A stretch of DNA of 64,000 bases, taken from positions 1,635,501-1,699,500 of the forward strand of contig NZ_CP106753.1 in assembly GCF_025642115.1 (NCBI RefSeq). Reading direction: 5' to 3'. This DNA comes from Chitiniphilus purpureus. Its GTDB lineage: Bacteria; Pseudomonadota; Gammaproteobacteria; Burkholderiales; Chitinibacteraceae. Under the pieces are notes generated by a model. The model searched no databases. It worked only from the letters and a program-made list of their open reading frames with translations, and was not told the origin of the DNA. The position numbers and the translations under genes are program-made. Below, piece by piece: positions 1-9,215 of this stretch. Positions within the stretch are counted from its first letter, which is position 1. Every line of letters begins with the position of its first letter.

Positions 1-37
1 CTATTTTTATAAAAATCTAAATTGCCAGTGCGCTGCT

Positions 38-538
38 TTATAATTTTACCAAACGCTTCTTTGTTTCGAGAAATCCCTCCAGGTGCTGGTGGTTCAATCC
101 AATTATTTCGTCGCCGTCCAAAGGGCATAAAACAGGACCTTGATCCAAGGTGGCATAGCCCACTATTTCCCCGCTAATTGGCAAAGTATTTTCATAGATT
201 TGAGTTTCCGCCCAAAATTCTTCTGCTATCCATGCCAGTTGTGCCCCAGCTTCTAACATTTTATTTAATAATTCTTTACAATTCGAGCTGAAATCTATTT
301 CGGGGGGGGTGCGAATTGTCTTGGTCACGTATGCAGCAAAATACGCTTCAGAGTTCACAATAGAAACAAATGTAGTTTCTTTGTCAAACCCAGCGGCGTT
401 GTAGAAGTCGTCCTCACTCCAGGGAATTTCATGTTCCCACAGGCTTAAGCAAAAAATTGAAGGTAAGTCTTCATGACCTATCCCGGGTATGTAAACTGTA
501 TTTAGGAAATAATCTTGCTTATTCACCCTTGCCTCCAT
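38..538 (-). CDS. Putative immunity protein for the adjacent RHS toxin
   Basis: Acidic 166-residue protein, rich in Trp, Glu and Asp, with no signal peptide or membrane segment. I do not recognise the family. The case for an immunity role is positional. It is the gene immediately downstream of the RHS toxin, its start codon lies inside the last codons of the RHS gene (about 20 nt overlap, so translation is probably coupled), and both share unusually AT-rich DNA that contrasts with the GC-rich RHS core. Small acidic cytoplasmic proteins in this position usually neutralise the C-terminal toxin of RHS or CDI proteins. That role is inferred, not shown by a domain match. Confidence 0.75.
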   Translation of the reverse strand: MEARVNKQDYFLNTVYIPGIGHEDLPSIFCLSLWEHEIPWSEDDFYNAAGFDKETTFVSIVNSEAYFAAYVTKTIRTPPEIDFSSNCKELLNKMLEAGAQLAWIAEEFWAETQIYENTLPISGEIVGYATLDQGPVLCPLDGDEIIGLNHQHLEGFLETKKRLVKL

Positions 539-3500
539 TTTTGTAACTATCCATTTGGGATTTGCTAGGCGTAATTGTGGTTACCAGTTCCCCTGTCTTG
601 AATTTATCTGTGTCCTTTGCTGCTACGTACACTGCAACATTAATATCTTGAACTTTTCCTATATATACATCAACAGGTACTCCTCCTCGCTTCATGGTGT
701 AATTTTTTGCCAATGGAGTTCCAGATGTAATCTCCGATACTATTTCAGCAGTTTTTTCTAGCGCTAATTTCGAGTTTTTTGTCGCATTTATAATGCCAGC
801 ATCTACTAAATGCCTTGATGCATGAGCCAATCTGCTGGTTGACATTGTCATGCTTGTATTTTTGGTTGAGCGAGCTGCCCCAATAATAAAGGCGGCACCC
901 CCGGTAACTCCGGGAGCGGCGATTCCAGCTACATCAGCCAGCATTCCGATTGCATCAACTGATGCCTCTTGCAGTTTCCCTTTAGATGCATTAGAGATAA
1001 AGCTATTCATCCCCAGAATTAAGCTGGGTACGCCGATAAATATATCCTCAGCCCATCTACCATCCGGATCAACAAACCGCATTGGATTGCTGTTCGCATA
1101 CCCATACCGATTGAACGAATGAATCGTGTTCCGCCCCACCCAATCCACCGGATCAATCGCCATGAACCGCCCCAGCACCGGGTCGTACCAGCGCGCCCCA
1201 TAGTCGCTCAGCCCGATCCTGTCCTCATGCGGCTTGCCGGTGAACCACTGGGTGTTCTCGGTGGTGGCCCCCACCAGCTTCTCGCCGTACGGCCGGTAGT
1301 GGGTCCGCCACAGCAGTGTGCCGCTCTGGTTGGTCGCCGCCAGCGGGCTGCCGGCCGGGTCGCTGTGGTACCAGGTGGTGCTGCTGCCCTGGATGTCCGC
1401 CAGCTTGCTGCGGCCGTGGTAGATGAAGTCCTCGCTGCTGCCGGTGGCCAGGTCGATCTCATGGTACAGCAGCCCGTCGGCGCCGCTGAACGCCAGCCGG
1501 TTGAGGCCGTTGCCCTGGCTCAGCACCCGGGTGCCGCCACCGTCGTAGGTATAGGCGATCTGGCTGGCGGCGCCCTTGTTCACCCAGCGCAGGCTGCCGG
1601 CGGCGTCGTATTGGTAGGCCAGCCCGTCGCCCCGGGTGGTGACGTTGCCCCAGCCGTCGTAGCCCAGCGTGTAGCGCCGGCCGCCGGTGACGGTCTTGAG
1701 CTTCTGGCTGGCGTCGTAGCCGTAGTCCAGGCGCCAGGCGCCAAAGGCCTGGTGCTTGAGGTTGCCGTTGCCGTCGTAGCCGAGGCTGCCGTTGCCCCAC
1801 ACCGCCGGGGCGTTGGCCACGGTCAGCCGGTCCAGCCCGTCGTAGCCGAAGCTGCGGTTCCAGGCGGCGTGGGCGGTGTCGGTGATGGCGAGCACGTTGC
1901 CGTTGCCGTCGTAGTCCCAGCGGCTGTCGATCAGCGGCTGGGCCGCCGCCACCGCCTGTTGGTAGGCGGCCAGCGCCTGCTGGTAGGCCGCCAGGTCGGC
2001 CTGGTAGCGGGCATACGCCTGTTGCCGGGCGGTGTAGTCGGCCTGTTGTTGCTGGTAGTGGGCGTACTGGCCCTGCCAGGTGGCGTAGGCGGCGTGGTAG
2101 CTGTCCCACACCCCCACCCGGTAGCGCCAGTCGTCGGTGCAGGCGGCGACCGCGGCGGACCAGGTGCGCAGCGCGTTCTGGTAATAGCTGTCTTCGTGGC
2201 AGCGGCTGTGGTTACACACCGGTTTGGGGTGCTTGTACAGGCAGGCGCCGTTGCCGCTGCGCCACTCCGAGCCCTTGGCCTGCCAGTTGGCCACGCACGG
2301 TTCGTATTGATTGCGGCGCCATTCGAAGCGGGCCCGCTCCGCGCCGTCCGAGCTGCCTTGCGGTTCCGGGTAGGCGGCGCGGCAGCCCTGGTCGGCGTTC
2401 ACCTCGTTGGGTTCGGGCACGCCCGGCTGCGCCGGCTGGGCCGGGGCGACCGGGGGGGCGCCGGGGGCGGCCACCGGGGCCGGGGCCACCGGCTGCGGCG
2501 GGATCTGCGCCTGGGCGGGGATCACCCGGTGCGCCACCGGCCAACCGCGGGCGTTGAACTCGGTATGGTCCTGGCGGCCGTTGGCGCCTTGCCAGCGCAC
2601 CAGCTGGTGGCGCGCGTTGTACTGCAGCAGCGGCACCACCTCGCCCAGCCGGGTCGGCCGGCCGAACGCGTCCGGGGCCAGGTCCACCCGCCGGTTGCTC
2701 GGGTACACCACCGCGCTGCGCGCGTCGTGGGCGTCGTATTCGTGCTGCAGCGTCAGCGTCCGCCCCGCCGCCACCAGGGTTTCCGTGGTCAGGTTGTCGT
2801 TGGCGTCAAACGCTTGGCTGCGCTTGACCGTGCCGGTCTCCAGGCCGATCAGGTTGCCGTTGCCGTCGTAGCGCCGGCACACGCTCTCGGCGCTGCCGTC
2901 GCTGTAGCTCACCGTCACCAGCCGCTGCTGCGCGTCGTAGCCGTAGTTCACCTGCCCCTGGCTGCCCACCTTGCTGCTGATCAGGTTGCCCGCCGCATCG
3001 CGTCCCAGCACCGTGGTGCCGGTCTCCGGATCGGTGCGGCTCACCAGGTAGTGCCGGCTGTCGTAGCCCCAGCTGCGCGTCACCCCGTTCTGCCGTACCG
3101 TCCGCACCTTGCCCAGCAGGTCGCGCTCGATCTCGGTCACCGCCTCGGCCACCGGCGGCACCACCTTGATCAGCGCCTTGTCGTCCGGATCGCCGAACGC
3201 CTGGTAGAACGACGAGGTCTGGTAGCCGCGGGCATTCACTTCGGCCACCGCGCTGCCGCTGTAGCCATAGCTGCGGTAGGTACCGTCGGCGTGGGTCACC
3301 TGCGTGACGCGGTTGAGCGCGTCGTAGGCGGTGCTGTCGCCCACGCTCTGGTTGGGGTGGCTCTCGAAGGTCTGCCGCCCGGCCGCATCGAAGCGGCGGG
3401 TCACGGTGATGCCGTTGACGGTGCTGGCCACCGGCCGGCCGAAGCCGTCCCAGCTTTGGCTGTCACTGTAGCTGCCGCGGGTCAGTGTGCGGCCGGTGGC

Positions 3501-5579
3501 CTGCCAGCTGATCTGGGTGGCCGCCCCCTGTGGCGGCGTGATCGCGATCAACCGATTCATCGCGTCGTACTGGTAGCCGGTGGTGAGGCGCCGGCCATTG
3601 GTCAGGCTGGTGACGTTGCCGTAGTCGTCGACGGTGCGGGTGAGCGTGAGGTCGCTGCCCAGCGGGCAGGCAGCGTTGACCACGCCGGTGGCCACCGGCC
3701 GCACCTCGGTGCGCGGCAGGCCACGGTGGTAGTTGCTGTAGCGGGTGGTGAAGCCACGCGGGTCGGTGGCGCTGGCCAGCTGGCCGTCGGCCTGGTAGGT
3801 GAAGCTGCGCACCACGCCGTCGCGGGTCTCGCGCAGCAGGTTGCCCAGCGCGTCGTAGTCGCGGCTCAGGCTGCTGAAGGCCGGGGCGGTCTCGCTGGCG
3901 TGCACGGTCTCGCTGCGCACCTGGTCCATCAGCCAGCGGCCGGTATCGGTGAGGTAGCTGCGGCGGGTGACGCGGGGGTTGCCGGCATCGCCGGTCTCGA
4001 CGATCAGTCCGACCCGGCCGTAGGGGTCGTGGCCGCTGTAGCGGGTGTGGAACACCTTGCCGTTGCGGGTGATGGTCTGGTCGGCCAGCAGCGGCACCGC
4101 ACTGTCCGCCGCCGTGCAGTAGTGCTCGTTGAAGAACACCGGCTGCGGGCCGATCACCGCCTTGCGCCAGGCGTAGCGTTCGGTGTGCAGCCCTGCGACG
4201 TCCTTCTCCAGCAGCAATCCCGACTGCCAGACGTCCTGCGCGCAGTTCCGGATGTCGTACGGGGTGAAGAAGGTATAGCGGGTCACCCCGCTCGGCGCCG
4301 TCACCTGGCGTATGTTCGAGAAGGCGCCCTGGTTGCCCGGCGGCGTCGGCGAGTTGCGGGTGGGCACGATGGACAGCACCCCGTGCTGCGCCAGATCGTG
4401 ATAGTGGTGGTACACCCAGCTGCCGCCGTCCGAGGTGGTCTTCCTGGCCAGGGCCGGCCGGGATTTTTCGCGGAAGTACGGCTCCCACGGGGTCGGGTTG
4501 CACTCGCTCCCCGCACACGGCAACTGCTCGATCGCACCGGCCACGAACCGGGTGTACGCGAACTCGGTGACGCCGCCGGTGGGGTAGCGCACGCTGCGGA
4601 ACAACGGATAGCTGCTGCGGTTCCACGCATGGTCCGCCATGAAGACTTCCCAGTTGGTCCACTGCAAGTGCCAGGTCTGGTTGTCCGGCTGGGTCAGCAC
4701 CACCGTGCCGTCCAATGGCACCAGGCCGCTGGAGAAGGTCTCGCCGACGTAGTCGATCTGCCAGCGCCGCCCACCGCTGGTCACCAGCGTCGGCCGCTGC
4801 TGCAGCCGGTTCCAGGCGATCTCGATACGGCGCCCGTCCGCCGCGTACATCCCGGTCAGCAGTTCATCCTGATAGCTGTAGGTGACCCGGTTGCCGTTGG
4901 CATCCACGCTGGCGCTGGGCAGGTGGTAGTTGAACGCCCCGCCGGCACCTTTGGCGAAGGCTTGCTTGCGGGGGTCGAAGCCACGCGGCGCCGCGAACAC
5001 CTGGGGATCGATGGCCGCGGCGTACACCCGCTTCACGTCGCGCTGCACCACATCCAGGGTGTACACCGTGCCATCCGGTGACTTGAGCCATTGCGCCTGG
5101 GTAATGCCACCCATGCCGGTGTAGGCCGACAGCAGCCAGTTGCTGGCGGTGCGGTAGAGGTGGGTCCCAAGCTGGGGCGCTGCATGGAACAACTGGGTGC
5201 TGCCGTCCGGCAGTTCCAGCGTGTAAGTGGGCGGGCGTGATTGCGAGGGCGCGTTGTTGCCGCGCACCCGCACGCCATGGATGGGTTCGGTGAACGGTTC
5301 GAGCGTGTTGTGCTGCCAGAACAGTTGTAAGGAATCGCCGGCGCCGGGCAGGGTGAACAGCGGCAGGCTCAGCCGCACCCCGCCGGTGAGGACATCGATC
5401 TCGTCGATGGCCTGCCCCTCGCTGCCCCGGCGGGACGCGGCGTTGTCTTCGCTGTAATGATCCAGCGCCGTCACCGGCAACAGCCCGCCAGCCACGGTGG
5501 TGGGGGCGCCGGCAGCGGGAATGGCGAACACGGCGGCGGCCATCGCCAAGCCGCGCAGTAAGGGGAGGCAGGGTGTCAT
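519..5579 (-). CDS. Secreted RHS/YD-repeat polymorphic toxin protein
   Basis: Large cell-surface or secreted protein of about 1686 residues. The first 25 residues from the start chosen (MTPCLPLLRGLAMAAAV...) form a Sec signal peptide; an in-frame upstream start would bury it. Many YD repeats of the G-Y-D-x-x-G-x type form the RHS cage. They are interrupted at about 1.92-2.53 kb by a Pro/Ala-rich, six-cysteine and Tyr/Gln/Ala-rich insert. The hyperconserved RHS core end (YGARWYDPVLGRF, then NSNPMRFVDPDG) lies at about 1.05-1.2 kb. After it the sequence turns AT-rich and encodes a variable tip of about 180 residues ending in an Arg/His/Lys-containing domain. That domain could be a BECR-type RNase, but this is a guess. 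No PAAR domain or VgrG neighbour is visible, so a Sec-dependent WapA-like route fits better than type VI secretion. Confidence 0.9.
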   Translation of the reverse strand: MTPCLPLLRGLAMAAAVFAIPAAGAPTTVAGGLLPVTALDHYSEDNAASRRGSEGQAIDEIDVLTGGVRLSLPLFTLPGAGDSLQLFWQHNTLEPFTEPIHGVRVRGNNAPSQSRPPTYTLELPDGSTQLFHAAPQLGTHLYRTASNWLLSAYTGMGGITQAQWLKSPDGTVYTLDVVQRDVKRVYAAAIDPQVFAAPRGFDPRKQAFAKGAGGAFNYHLPSASVDANGNRVTYSYQDELLTGMYAADGRRIEIAWNRLQQRPTLVTSGGRRWQIDYVGETFSSGLVPLDGTVVLTQPDNQTWHLQWTNWEVFMADHAWNRSSYPLFRSVRYPTGGVTEFAYTRFVAGAIEQLPCAGSECNPTPWEPYFREKSRPALARKTTSDGGSWVYHHYHDLAQHGVLSIVPTRNSPTPPGNQGAFSNIRQVTAPSGVTRYTFFTPYDIRNCAQDVWQSGLLLEKDVAGLHTERYAWRKAVIGPQPVFFNEHYCTAADSAVPLLADQTITRNGKVFHTRYSGHDPYGRVGLIVETGDAGNPRVTRRSYLTDTGRWLMDQVRSETVHASETAPAFSSLSRDYDALGNLLRETRDGVVRSFTYQADGQLASATDPRGFTTRYSNYHRGLPRTEVRPVATGVVNAACPLGSDLTLTRTVDDYGNVTSLTNGRRLTTGYQYDAMNRLIAITPPQGAATQISWQATGRTLTRGSYSDSQSWDGFGRPVASTVNGITVTRRFDAAGRQTFESHPNQSVGDSTAYDALNRVTQVTHADGTYRSYGYSGSAVAEVNARGYQTSSFYQAFGDPDDKALIKVVPPVAEAVTEIERDLLGKVRTVRQNGVTRSWGYDSRHYLVSRTDPETGTTVLGRDAAGNLISSKVGSQGQVNYGYDAQQRLVTVSYSDGSAESVCRRYDGNGNLIGLETGTVKRSQAFDANDNLTTETLVAAGRTLTLQHEYDAHDARSAVVYPSNRRVDLAPDAFGRPTRLGEVVPLLQYNARHQLVRWQGANGRQDHTEFNARGWPVAHRVIPAQAQIPPQPVAPAPVAAPGAPPVAPAQPAQPGVPEPNEVNADQGCRAAYPEPQGSSDGAERARFEWRRNQYEPCVANWQAKGSEWRSGNGACLYKHPKPVCNHSRCHEDSYYQNALRTWSAAVAACTDDWRYRVGVWDSYHAAYATWQGQYAHYQQQQADYTARQQAYARYQADLAAYQQALAAYQQAVAAAQPLIDSRWDYDGNGNVLAITDTAHAAWNRSFGYDGLDRLTVANAPAVWGNGSLGYDGNGNLKHQAFGAWRLDYGYDASQKLKTVTGGRRYTLGYDGWGNVTTRGDGLAYQYDAAGSLRWVNKGAASQIAYTYDGGGTRVLSQGNGLNRLAFSGADGLLYHEIDLATGSSEDFIYHGRSKLADIQGSSTTWYHSDPAGSPLAATNQSGTLLWRTHYRPYGEKLVGATTENTQWFTGKPHEDRIGLSDYGARWYDPVLGRFMAIDPVDWVGRNTIHSFNRYGYANSNPMRFVDPDGRWAEDIFIGVPSLILGMNSFISNASKGKLQEASVDAIGMLADVAGIAAPGVTGGAAFIIGAARSTKNTSMTMSTSRLAHASRHLVDAGIINATKNSKLALEKTAEIVSEITSGTPLAKNYTMKRGGVPVDVYIGKVQDINVAVYVAAKDTDKFKTGELVTTITPSKSQMDSYKNGGKGE

Positions 5580-5703
5580 CTTATTGGAATGGGAGTGGCA
5601 GGCCTGGGCAGGCGGGTGCACGGAAATTACGTAGGGTGGACGATGCAGGCAAGCACGTTATGACGAACGGGCAGGGCCTGTGCTTGCACGAGCATCGGAC
5701 AAT

Positions 5704-6630
5704 CTACAGCCGCGCCGACACCCCATACACATTGGCATGCCCAGGCATGGTCTCGCCGAGGAAGTCCAGAAAGCTGCGCACGGCCGGCACCAGCCCGCGC
5801 CGCGACGGGAAGACTGCGTGCACCACGCCGGGCAGCGGTGCCCAGCCGGGCAGCACCGGGACCAGCTGGCCGTTCTGCAGCTCCTCCAGGCACAGGTAGT
5901 CGGGCAGGTAGGTGGCGCCGATGCCGGCCAGGACGGCGAATTTGAGCGTGAGCAGGTCGTCGGCGATATAGCGCGGTTGATGCTGGTAGGTGAACTCCGC
6001 GCCGTCCGGGCCCAGCAGCTTCCAGGTGGCACGCCCGTCCGGCGCGGACATTGCCACCGTGTCGAGCTGCGACAGTTCCTCGGGCCGCGTCGGCCGGCCC
6101 TGGCGCTGCAATTGCGCCGGGCTTGCCGCCAGTACGGTGGCGGTCACGCCCAGTTGCTTGACCACGAGACTGCCGCTGTCGGACAGGGTGGCGCGTACCC
6201 GCAGTGCCACGTCGATGCCTTCCTCGACCAGGTTCACCACCCGGTTGGTGACCAGCATGTCCACCCGTACCAAGGGATGCGCAGCCATGAAATGCGGCAG
6301 CATCTGGCCGACGATGGTCTGCGCCAGCGTGACCGGGCACGCCACGCGCACTGTGCCGCGCGGTTCGGCCTGCACCCGGGCGATGGCTTCGTCGGCGGCG
6401 GCGGCCTGTTCACGCATTGCCGCGCAATGGCGGTAATAGATCTCGCCGATCTCGGTCAGCGACAATTTGCGCGTGGTGCGTTGCAACAGCCGTACGCCCA
6501 GCCGTGCTTCCAGCTCGGCCACGCGCCTGGACAACCGCGATTTCGGGATGCCGAGCATGCGCCCGGCGGCGGCAAAGCCCCCACGCTCGACCACCTCGGC
6601 GAAGTACAGCATGTCATTCAGGTCTTGCAT
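5704..6630 (-). CDS. LysR-family transcriptional regulator
   Basis: DNA-binding regulator of about 308 residues. The N-terminal winged helix (residues about 1-60, with FAEVVERGGFAAAGRMLG and SRLSRRVAELEARLG) is followed by a LysR substrate-binding domain. It is of the subtype found beside quinone reductases, azoreductases and pirins, with LQRTTRKLSLTEIG after the HTH. The start was placed at the ATG preceded by AGGAC rather than further upstream. It is transcribed divergently from azoR with a 121-nt gap, so it most likely controls azoR and itself in response to quinones or electrophiles. That role is inferred from gene order. Confidence 0.9.
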   Translation of the reverse strand: MQDLNDMLYFAEVVERGGFAAAGRMLGIPKSRLSRRVAELEARLGVRLLQRTTRKLSLTEIGEIYYRHCAAMREQAAAADEAIARVQAEPRGTVRVACPVTLAQTIVGQMLPHFMAAHPLVRVDMLVTNRVVNLVEEGIDVALRVRATLSDSGSLVVKQLGVTATVLAASPAQLQRQGRPTRPEELSQLDTVAMSAPDGRATWKLLGPDGAEFTYQHQPRYIADDLLTLKFAVLAGIGATYLPDYLCLEELQNGQLVPVLPGWAPLPGVVHAVFPSRRGLVPAVRSFLDFLGETMPGHANVYGVSARL

Positions 6631-6751
6631 CGCAGATCGTCCTGCTGGTGGAACAATCAATTGCATTTTGGCATGCTTATCAGCCAATCACCACATCAGC
6701 AGAATCTCTCCCATACCGAACCGCACGGTTACCCTATAAGGAGAGCGCATC

Positions 6752-7360
6752 ATGAAACTGCTGCATATCGATTCCAGCGTGCTTGCCGCCAATTCCGTCT
6801 CGCGCCAGCTGACCGCGCGTATCGTCGCCCAGTGGCAGGCCACCCATCCAGGCACCGAGGTGCAATACCTGGACTTGGCCGATCAGGCCCCGGCGCACCT
6901 GTCCGGCGAAATCCTGGGCGCGCAGTTCACCGCGGCCGAGACGCACAACGAACTGCAAAAGGCCGAGCTTGCGCAGACCGAAGCGTATCTGCAGCAGTTT
7001 CTCGCTGCCGACGTGGTGGTGGTCGGCGCGCCGATGTACAACTTTTCGGTACCGAGCCAGCTCAAGGCGTGGATCGACCGGCTGGCCCAGTCCGGGCGCA
7101 CCTTCAAATACACCGCCGAGGGGCCGGTCGGCCTTGCCGGCGGCAAGACCGTCATCGTCGCCTCCAGCCGCGGCGGCGTGTACTCGTCGCAGGCCATGTC
7201 CGCGCTCGACCATCAGGAAGCGTACCTGACCACGGTATTCAACTTCTTCGGCATCACCGACGTGCGCTTCGTGCGTGCCGAGGGGGTGAACATGGGTGAG
7301 CAGAAGAAGGCCGAAGCGATGGCCGACGCCGAGCGCAACATCGTCGCGCTGGCCGCCTGA
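6752..7360 (+). CDS. azoR: FMN-dependent NADH-azoreductase
   Basis: Flavodoxin-fold quinone and azo-dye reductase of 202 residues, the usual AzoR length. It shows the FMN-phosphate loop near the N-terminus (HIDSS...SVSRQLT), the [17 protein letters not shown] flavin-binding stretch at about residues 93-110, and the SSRGGVYS segment at about 143-150. It carries out two-electron reduction of quinones, nitroaromatics and azo bonds in the cytoplasm with NADH. A strong AAGGAG ribosome site lies just upstream. The divergent LysR regulator suggests induction by electrophilic quinones. There is no sign of truncation. Confidence 0.95.
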   Translation: MKLLHIDSSVLAANSVSRQLTARIVAQWQATHPGTEVQYLDLADQAPAHLSGEILGAQFTAAETHNELQKAELAQTEAYLQQFLAADVVVVGAPMYNFSVPSQLKAWIDRLAQSGRTFKYTAEGPVGLAGGKTVIVASSRGGVYSSQAMSALDHQEAYLTTVFNFFGITDVRFVRAEGVNMGEQKKAEAMADAERNIVALAA

Positions 7361-7838
7361 ACATCGGATCGCCGGTGCGTCCCGCCTCGGGCGGGGCATG
7401 CCGGCGCCCTGGATCGGGCGGTCCGGGCCCGCAACGTGTGGCAGGTGGCCCAGCCGCGGTAGGGCCGCCGTGGCTGCGGTGCTACAGTGATCAGCAGCGC
7501 AACCGATGCCCGAATGCCATGCCTGCATTACCCATCCTGCTCCCAGCCATTGGCGTCACCTTGCCCATGATGCACAGGACGGCCACCGTGTGTGACCGGT
7601 GCCTGCGTGTCGCTGCCTGCCAAACGACCCAGGCGCTGCGAAGGCGGCTACCGCATCGTACCGGCGCAGCCGGAGTGGAGGGCCGGGCGGCCGGCACGCG
7701 TTCCCCTGAGGCTGTCGTCCGCAGCAACGTCCTGTGGCAGCGGTACGGCACTACGACCGGGCCACTGGCCGATGCCTCTTGGCATCGCCACCCGGGTCGC
7801 CTGCCTGGACGGCCGCAACCATGATGGGTGGGCATGAC
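7361..7838. other. Intergenic region without a convincing gene
   Basis: 478 nt between azoR and gluconokinase. Open frames exist on both strands but have low-complexity Arg/Pro/Ala composition typical of frames generated by GC bias. None has a recognisable domain. No clear hairpin terminator or strong promoter was found. Confidence 0.5.
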
Positions 7839-8372
7839 ATGGGTACGACCCGGGCCGCTGCACCCACCTGCATCGTGATGGGGGTTTCCGGCAGCGGCAA
7901 GAGCACGCTGGGCGAAGCATTGGCCACCGCGCTCGGTGCGCGCTTCATCGATGGGGACGACCTGCATCCGCGTGCCAATGTGCTGAAGATGGCGGCAGGA
8001 CAGCCACTGGACGATACCGACCGTGCCCCGTGGCTTGCGCGGATCAACGACGTGGTGTTCAGTCTGGCGCGTCAGGGCCGGCGCGGCGTGATTGCCTGTT
8101 CGGCGCTCAAGCGCGTCTACCGCGACTGCATCCGGCGGGACAATCCGCGTGTACTGTTCATCCATCTGGAAGTCACGCCGGCACAACTGGCGGCCCGGCT
8201 CGCTGCACGGCACGACCACTTCATGGATGCACGCCTGCTGCAAACCCAGTTCGATGCGCTGGAGCTGCCAGGTGCCGACGAGACCGACGTGCTGCGGATC
8301 GAAGCCGATCCTCCGCCCGAAGCCGTGCTGGCCCGTGTGCTTGCCGCTGTGCGCGGCTATCCGGGTGGCTGA
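7839..8372 (+). CDS. gntK: Gluconokinase, GntK/IdnK type
   Basis: Phosphorylates D-gluconate to 6-phosphogluconate using ATP, feeding the Entner-Doudoroff and pentose phosphate pathways. The P-loop GVSGSGKST is at residues 15-23, followed by DGDDLHP, DDTDRAPWL and the CSALKRVYRD motif, all diagnostic of thermosensitive/thermoresistant gluconokinases. From this start it is 177 residues, close to E. coli GntK (175). In-frame ATGs at 7821 and 7824 are alternatives; GGGTGGG precedes the one chosen. The 3' end overlaps the convergent lpxH by 16 nt. No gluconate transporter or dehydratase lies nearby. Confidence 0.93.
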   Translation: MGTTRAAAPTCIVMGVSGSGKSTLGEALATALGARFIDGDDLHPRANVLKMAAGQPLDDTDRAPWLARINDVVFSLARQGRRGVIACSALKRVYRDCIRRDNPRVLFIHLEVTPAQLAARLAARHDHFMDARLLQTQFDALELPGADETDVLRIEADPPPEAVLARVLAAVRGYPGG

Positions 8373-9157
8373 AGCGGGGCGGGATCGGCGAGTGGTTCGC
8401 CTGCCAGTGTCAGCAAGCGCGCATCCTGCTGCGTCAGGCGCAGCAATCCGCCCTGGCCTTCGTGCCAATCCGGCAGCACCCAGCGCGTGCCGGATGTTTC
8501 GTTATGCCGCGCCGGGCGGTGGGTATGGCCATGCACCAGCAAGGCGACGCCGGCTGCCTGCATGGCGTGTGTGACTGCATCGCGGTTCACATCCATCACA
8601 TAGGATGCCTTGCCGCGGTTCATTGCCTGCGACCGGGCACGCAGCGCACCCGCCTCGCGGTTGCGCCAGCCGTAGGGCAGGTGCCGCCACAGCCATTGCA
8701 CCATGCGGTTGCGTACCACCCGGCGAAAGCGCTGGTAGCCGGCATCGTCGGTGCACAGGGTGTCGCCGTGCATCAGCAGCAGTGGTGTGCCGAATGGGGC
8801 GATCACGGTCGGATCGGGCAGCAGGGTGAGCCTGGCGACCTGGGCAAAGCGCGCACCGCACAGGAAGTCCCGGTTGCCGGGCATGAAGTAGACCGGCACG
8901 CCTGCTGCGCCCAGCGCGGTCAGCCGGGCTGCGACAGCGGCATAGAACGGCTCGCGCAACTGGTCGTCACCGATCCATACCTCAAAGAGATCGCCAAGGA
9001 TGTACAACGCCGCCGCCTCGCGGGCCGGTCCGTCGGCGAAATGCGCGAAGGCCGCCGCCGTGGCCGGGTCGGCAGGTGAGAGGTGCAGGTCGGAAATCAG
9101 GAGGACCGGACGGGGCACGATGGCAGGCGGGCGCTGGGAAAGAGCGCATGTTGCCAT
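8357..9157 (-). CDS. lpxH: UDP-2,3-diacylglucosamine diphosphatase
   Basis: Lipid A pathway enzyme that hydrolyses UDP-2,3-diacylglucosamine to lipid X and UMP at the inner membrane. It has the calcineurin-like metallophosphatase motifs in order: SDLHL near residue 22, GDLFEVWIGDD, GNRDF, HGD and GHTH. At 266 residues it is somewhat longer than E. coli LpxH (240). A GTG at 9118 would shorten it by 13 residues and place the start directly before VLLISDLHL, so the true start is uncertain. It follows ppiA-ppiB in the same orientation, and a hairpin terminator lies immediately upstream, so it may rely on read-through or its own promoter. Confidence 0.92.
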   Translation of the reverse strand: MATCALSQRPPAIVPRPVLLISDLHLSPADPATAAAFAHFADGPAREAAALYILGDLFEVWIGDDQLREPFYAAVAARLTALGAAGVPVYFMPGNRDFLCGARFAQVARLTLLPDPTVIAPFGTPLLLMHGDTLCTDDAGYQRFRRVVRNRMVQWLWRHLPYGWRNREAGALRARSQAMNRGKASYVMDVNRDAVTHAMQAAGVALLVHGHTHRPARHNETSGTRWVLPDWHEGQGGLLRLTQQDARLLTLAGEPLADPAPLQPPG

Positions 9158-9159
9158 GC

Positions 9160-9191
9160 GAACGAAAAACGCGGCTACCGGAGCCGCGTTT
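9160..9191 (-). terminator. Intrinsic terminator after ppiB
   Basis: Read on the minus strand, a perfect 10-bp GC-rich stem (9167-9176 with 9182-9191, loop of 5) is followed by TTTTT. It sits only about 10 nt ahead of the annotated lpxH ATG. Confidence 0.8.
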
Positions 9192-9215
9192 CGGGGGCAG
9201 CCAGAGGGCAGCCTG

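Noticed and set aside
1119..5081. Very long open frame on the plus strand opposite the RHS gene
   Set aside because: Its Val/Gly/Ala/Arg-rich product mirrors the YD-repeat codon pattern and has no domain. The signal peptide, YD repeats and core motif all lie on the minus strand.
1100..5400. Regularly repeated DNA that could suggest a CRISPR array or tandem satellite
   Set aside because: The repetition comes from codons of YD repeats in a coding frame; spacing and sequence vary and there are no spacers or cas genes.
519..5579. RHS protein as a type VI secretion effector
   Set aside because: No PAAR domain, no VgrG or adaptor gene adjacent, and a Sec signal peptide is present.
7491..8468. Minus-strand frame opposite gluconokinase
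   Set aside because: Low-complexity Arg/His/Gly composition, and the plus strand has clear gluconokinase motifs.
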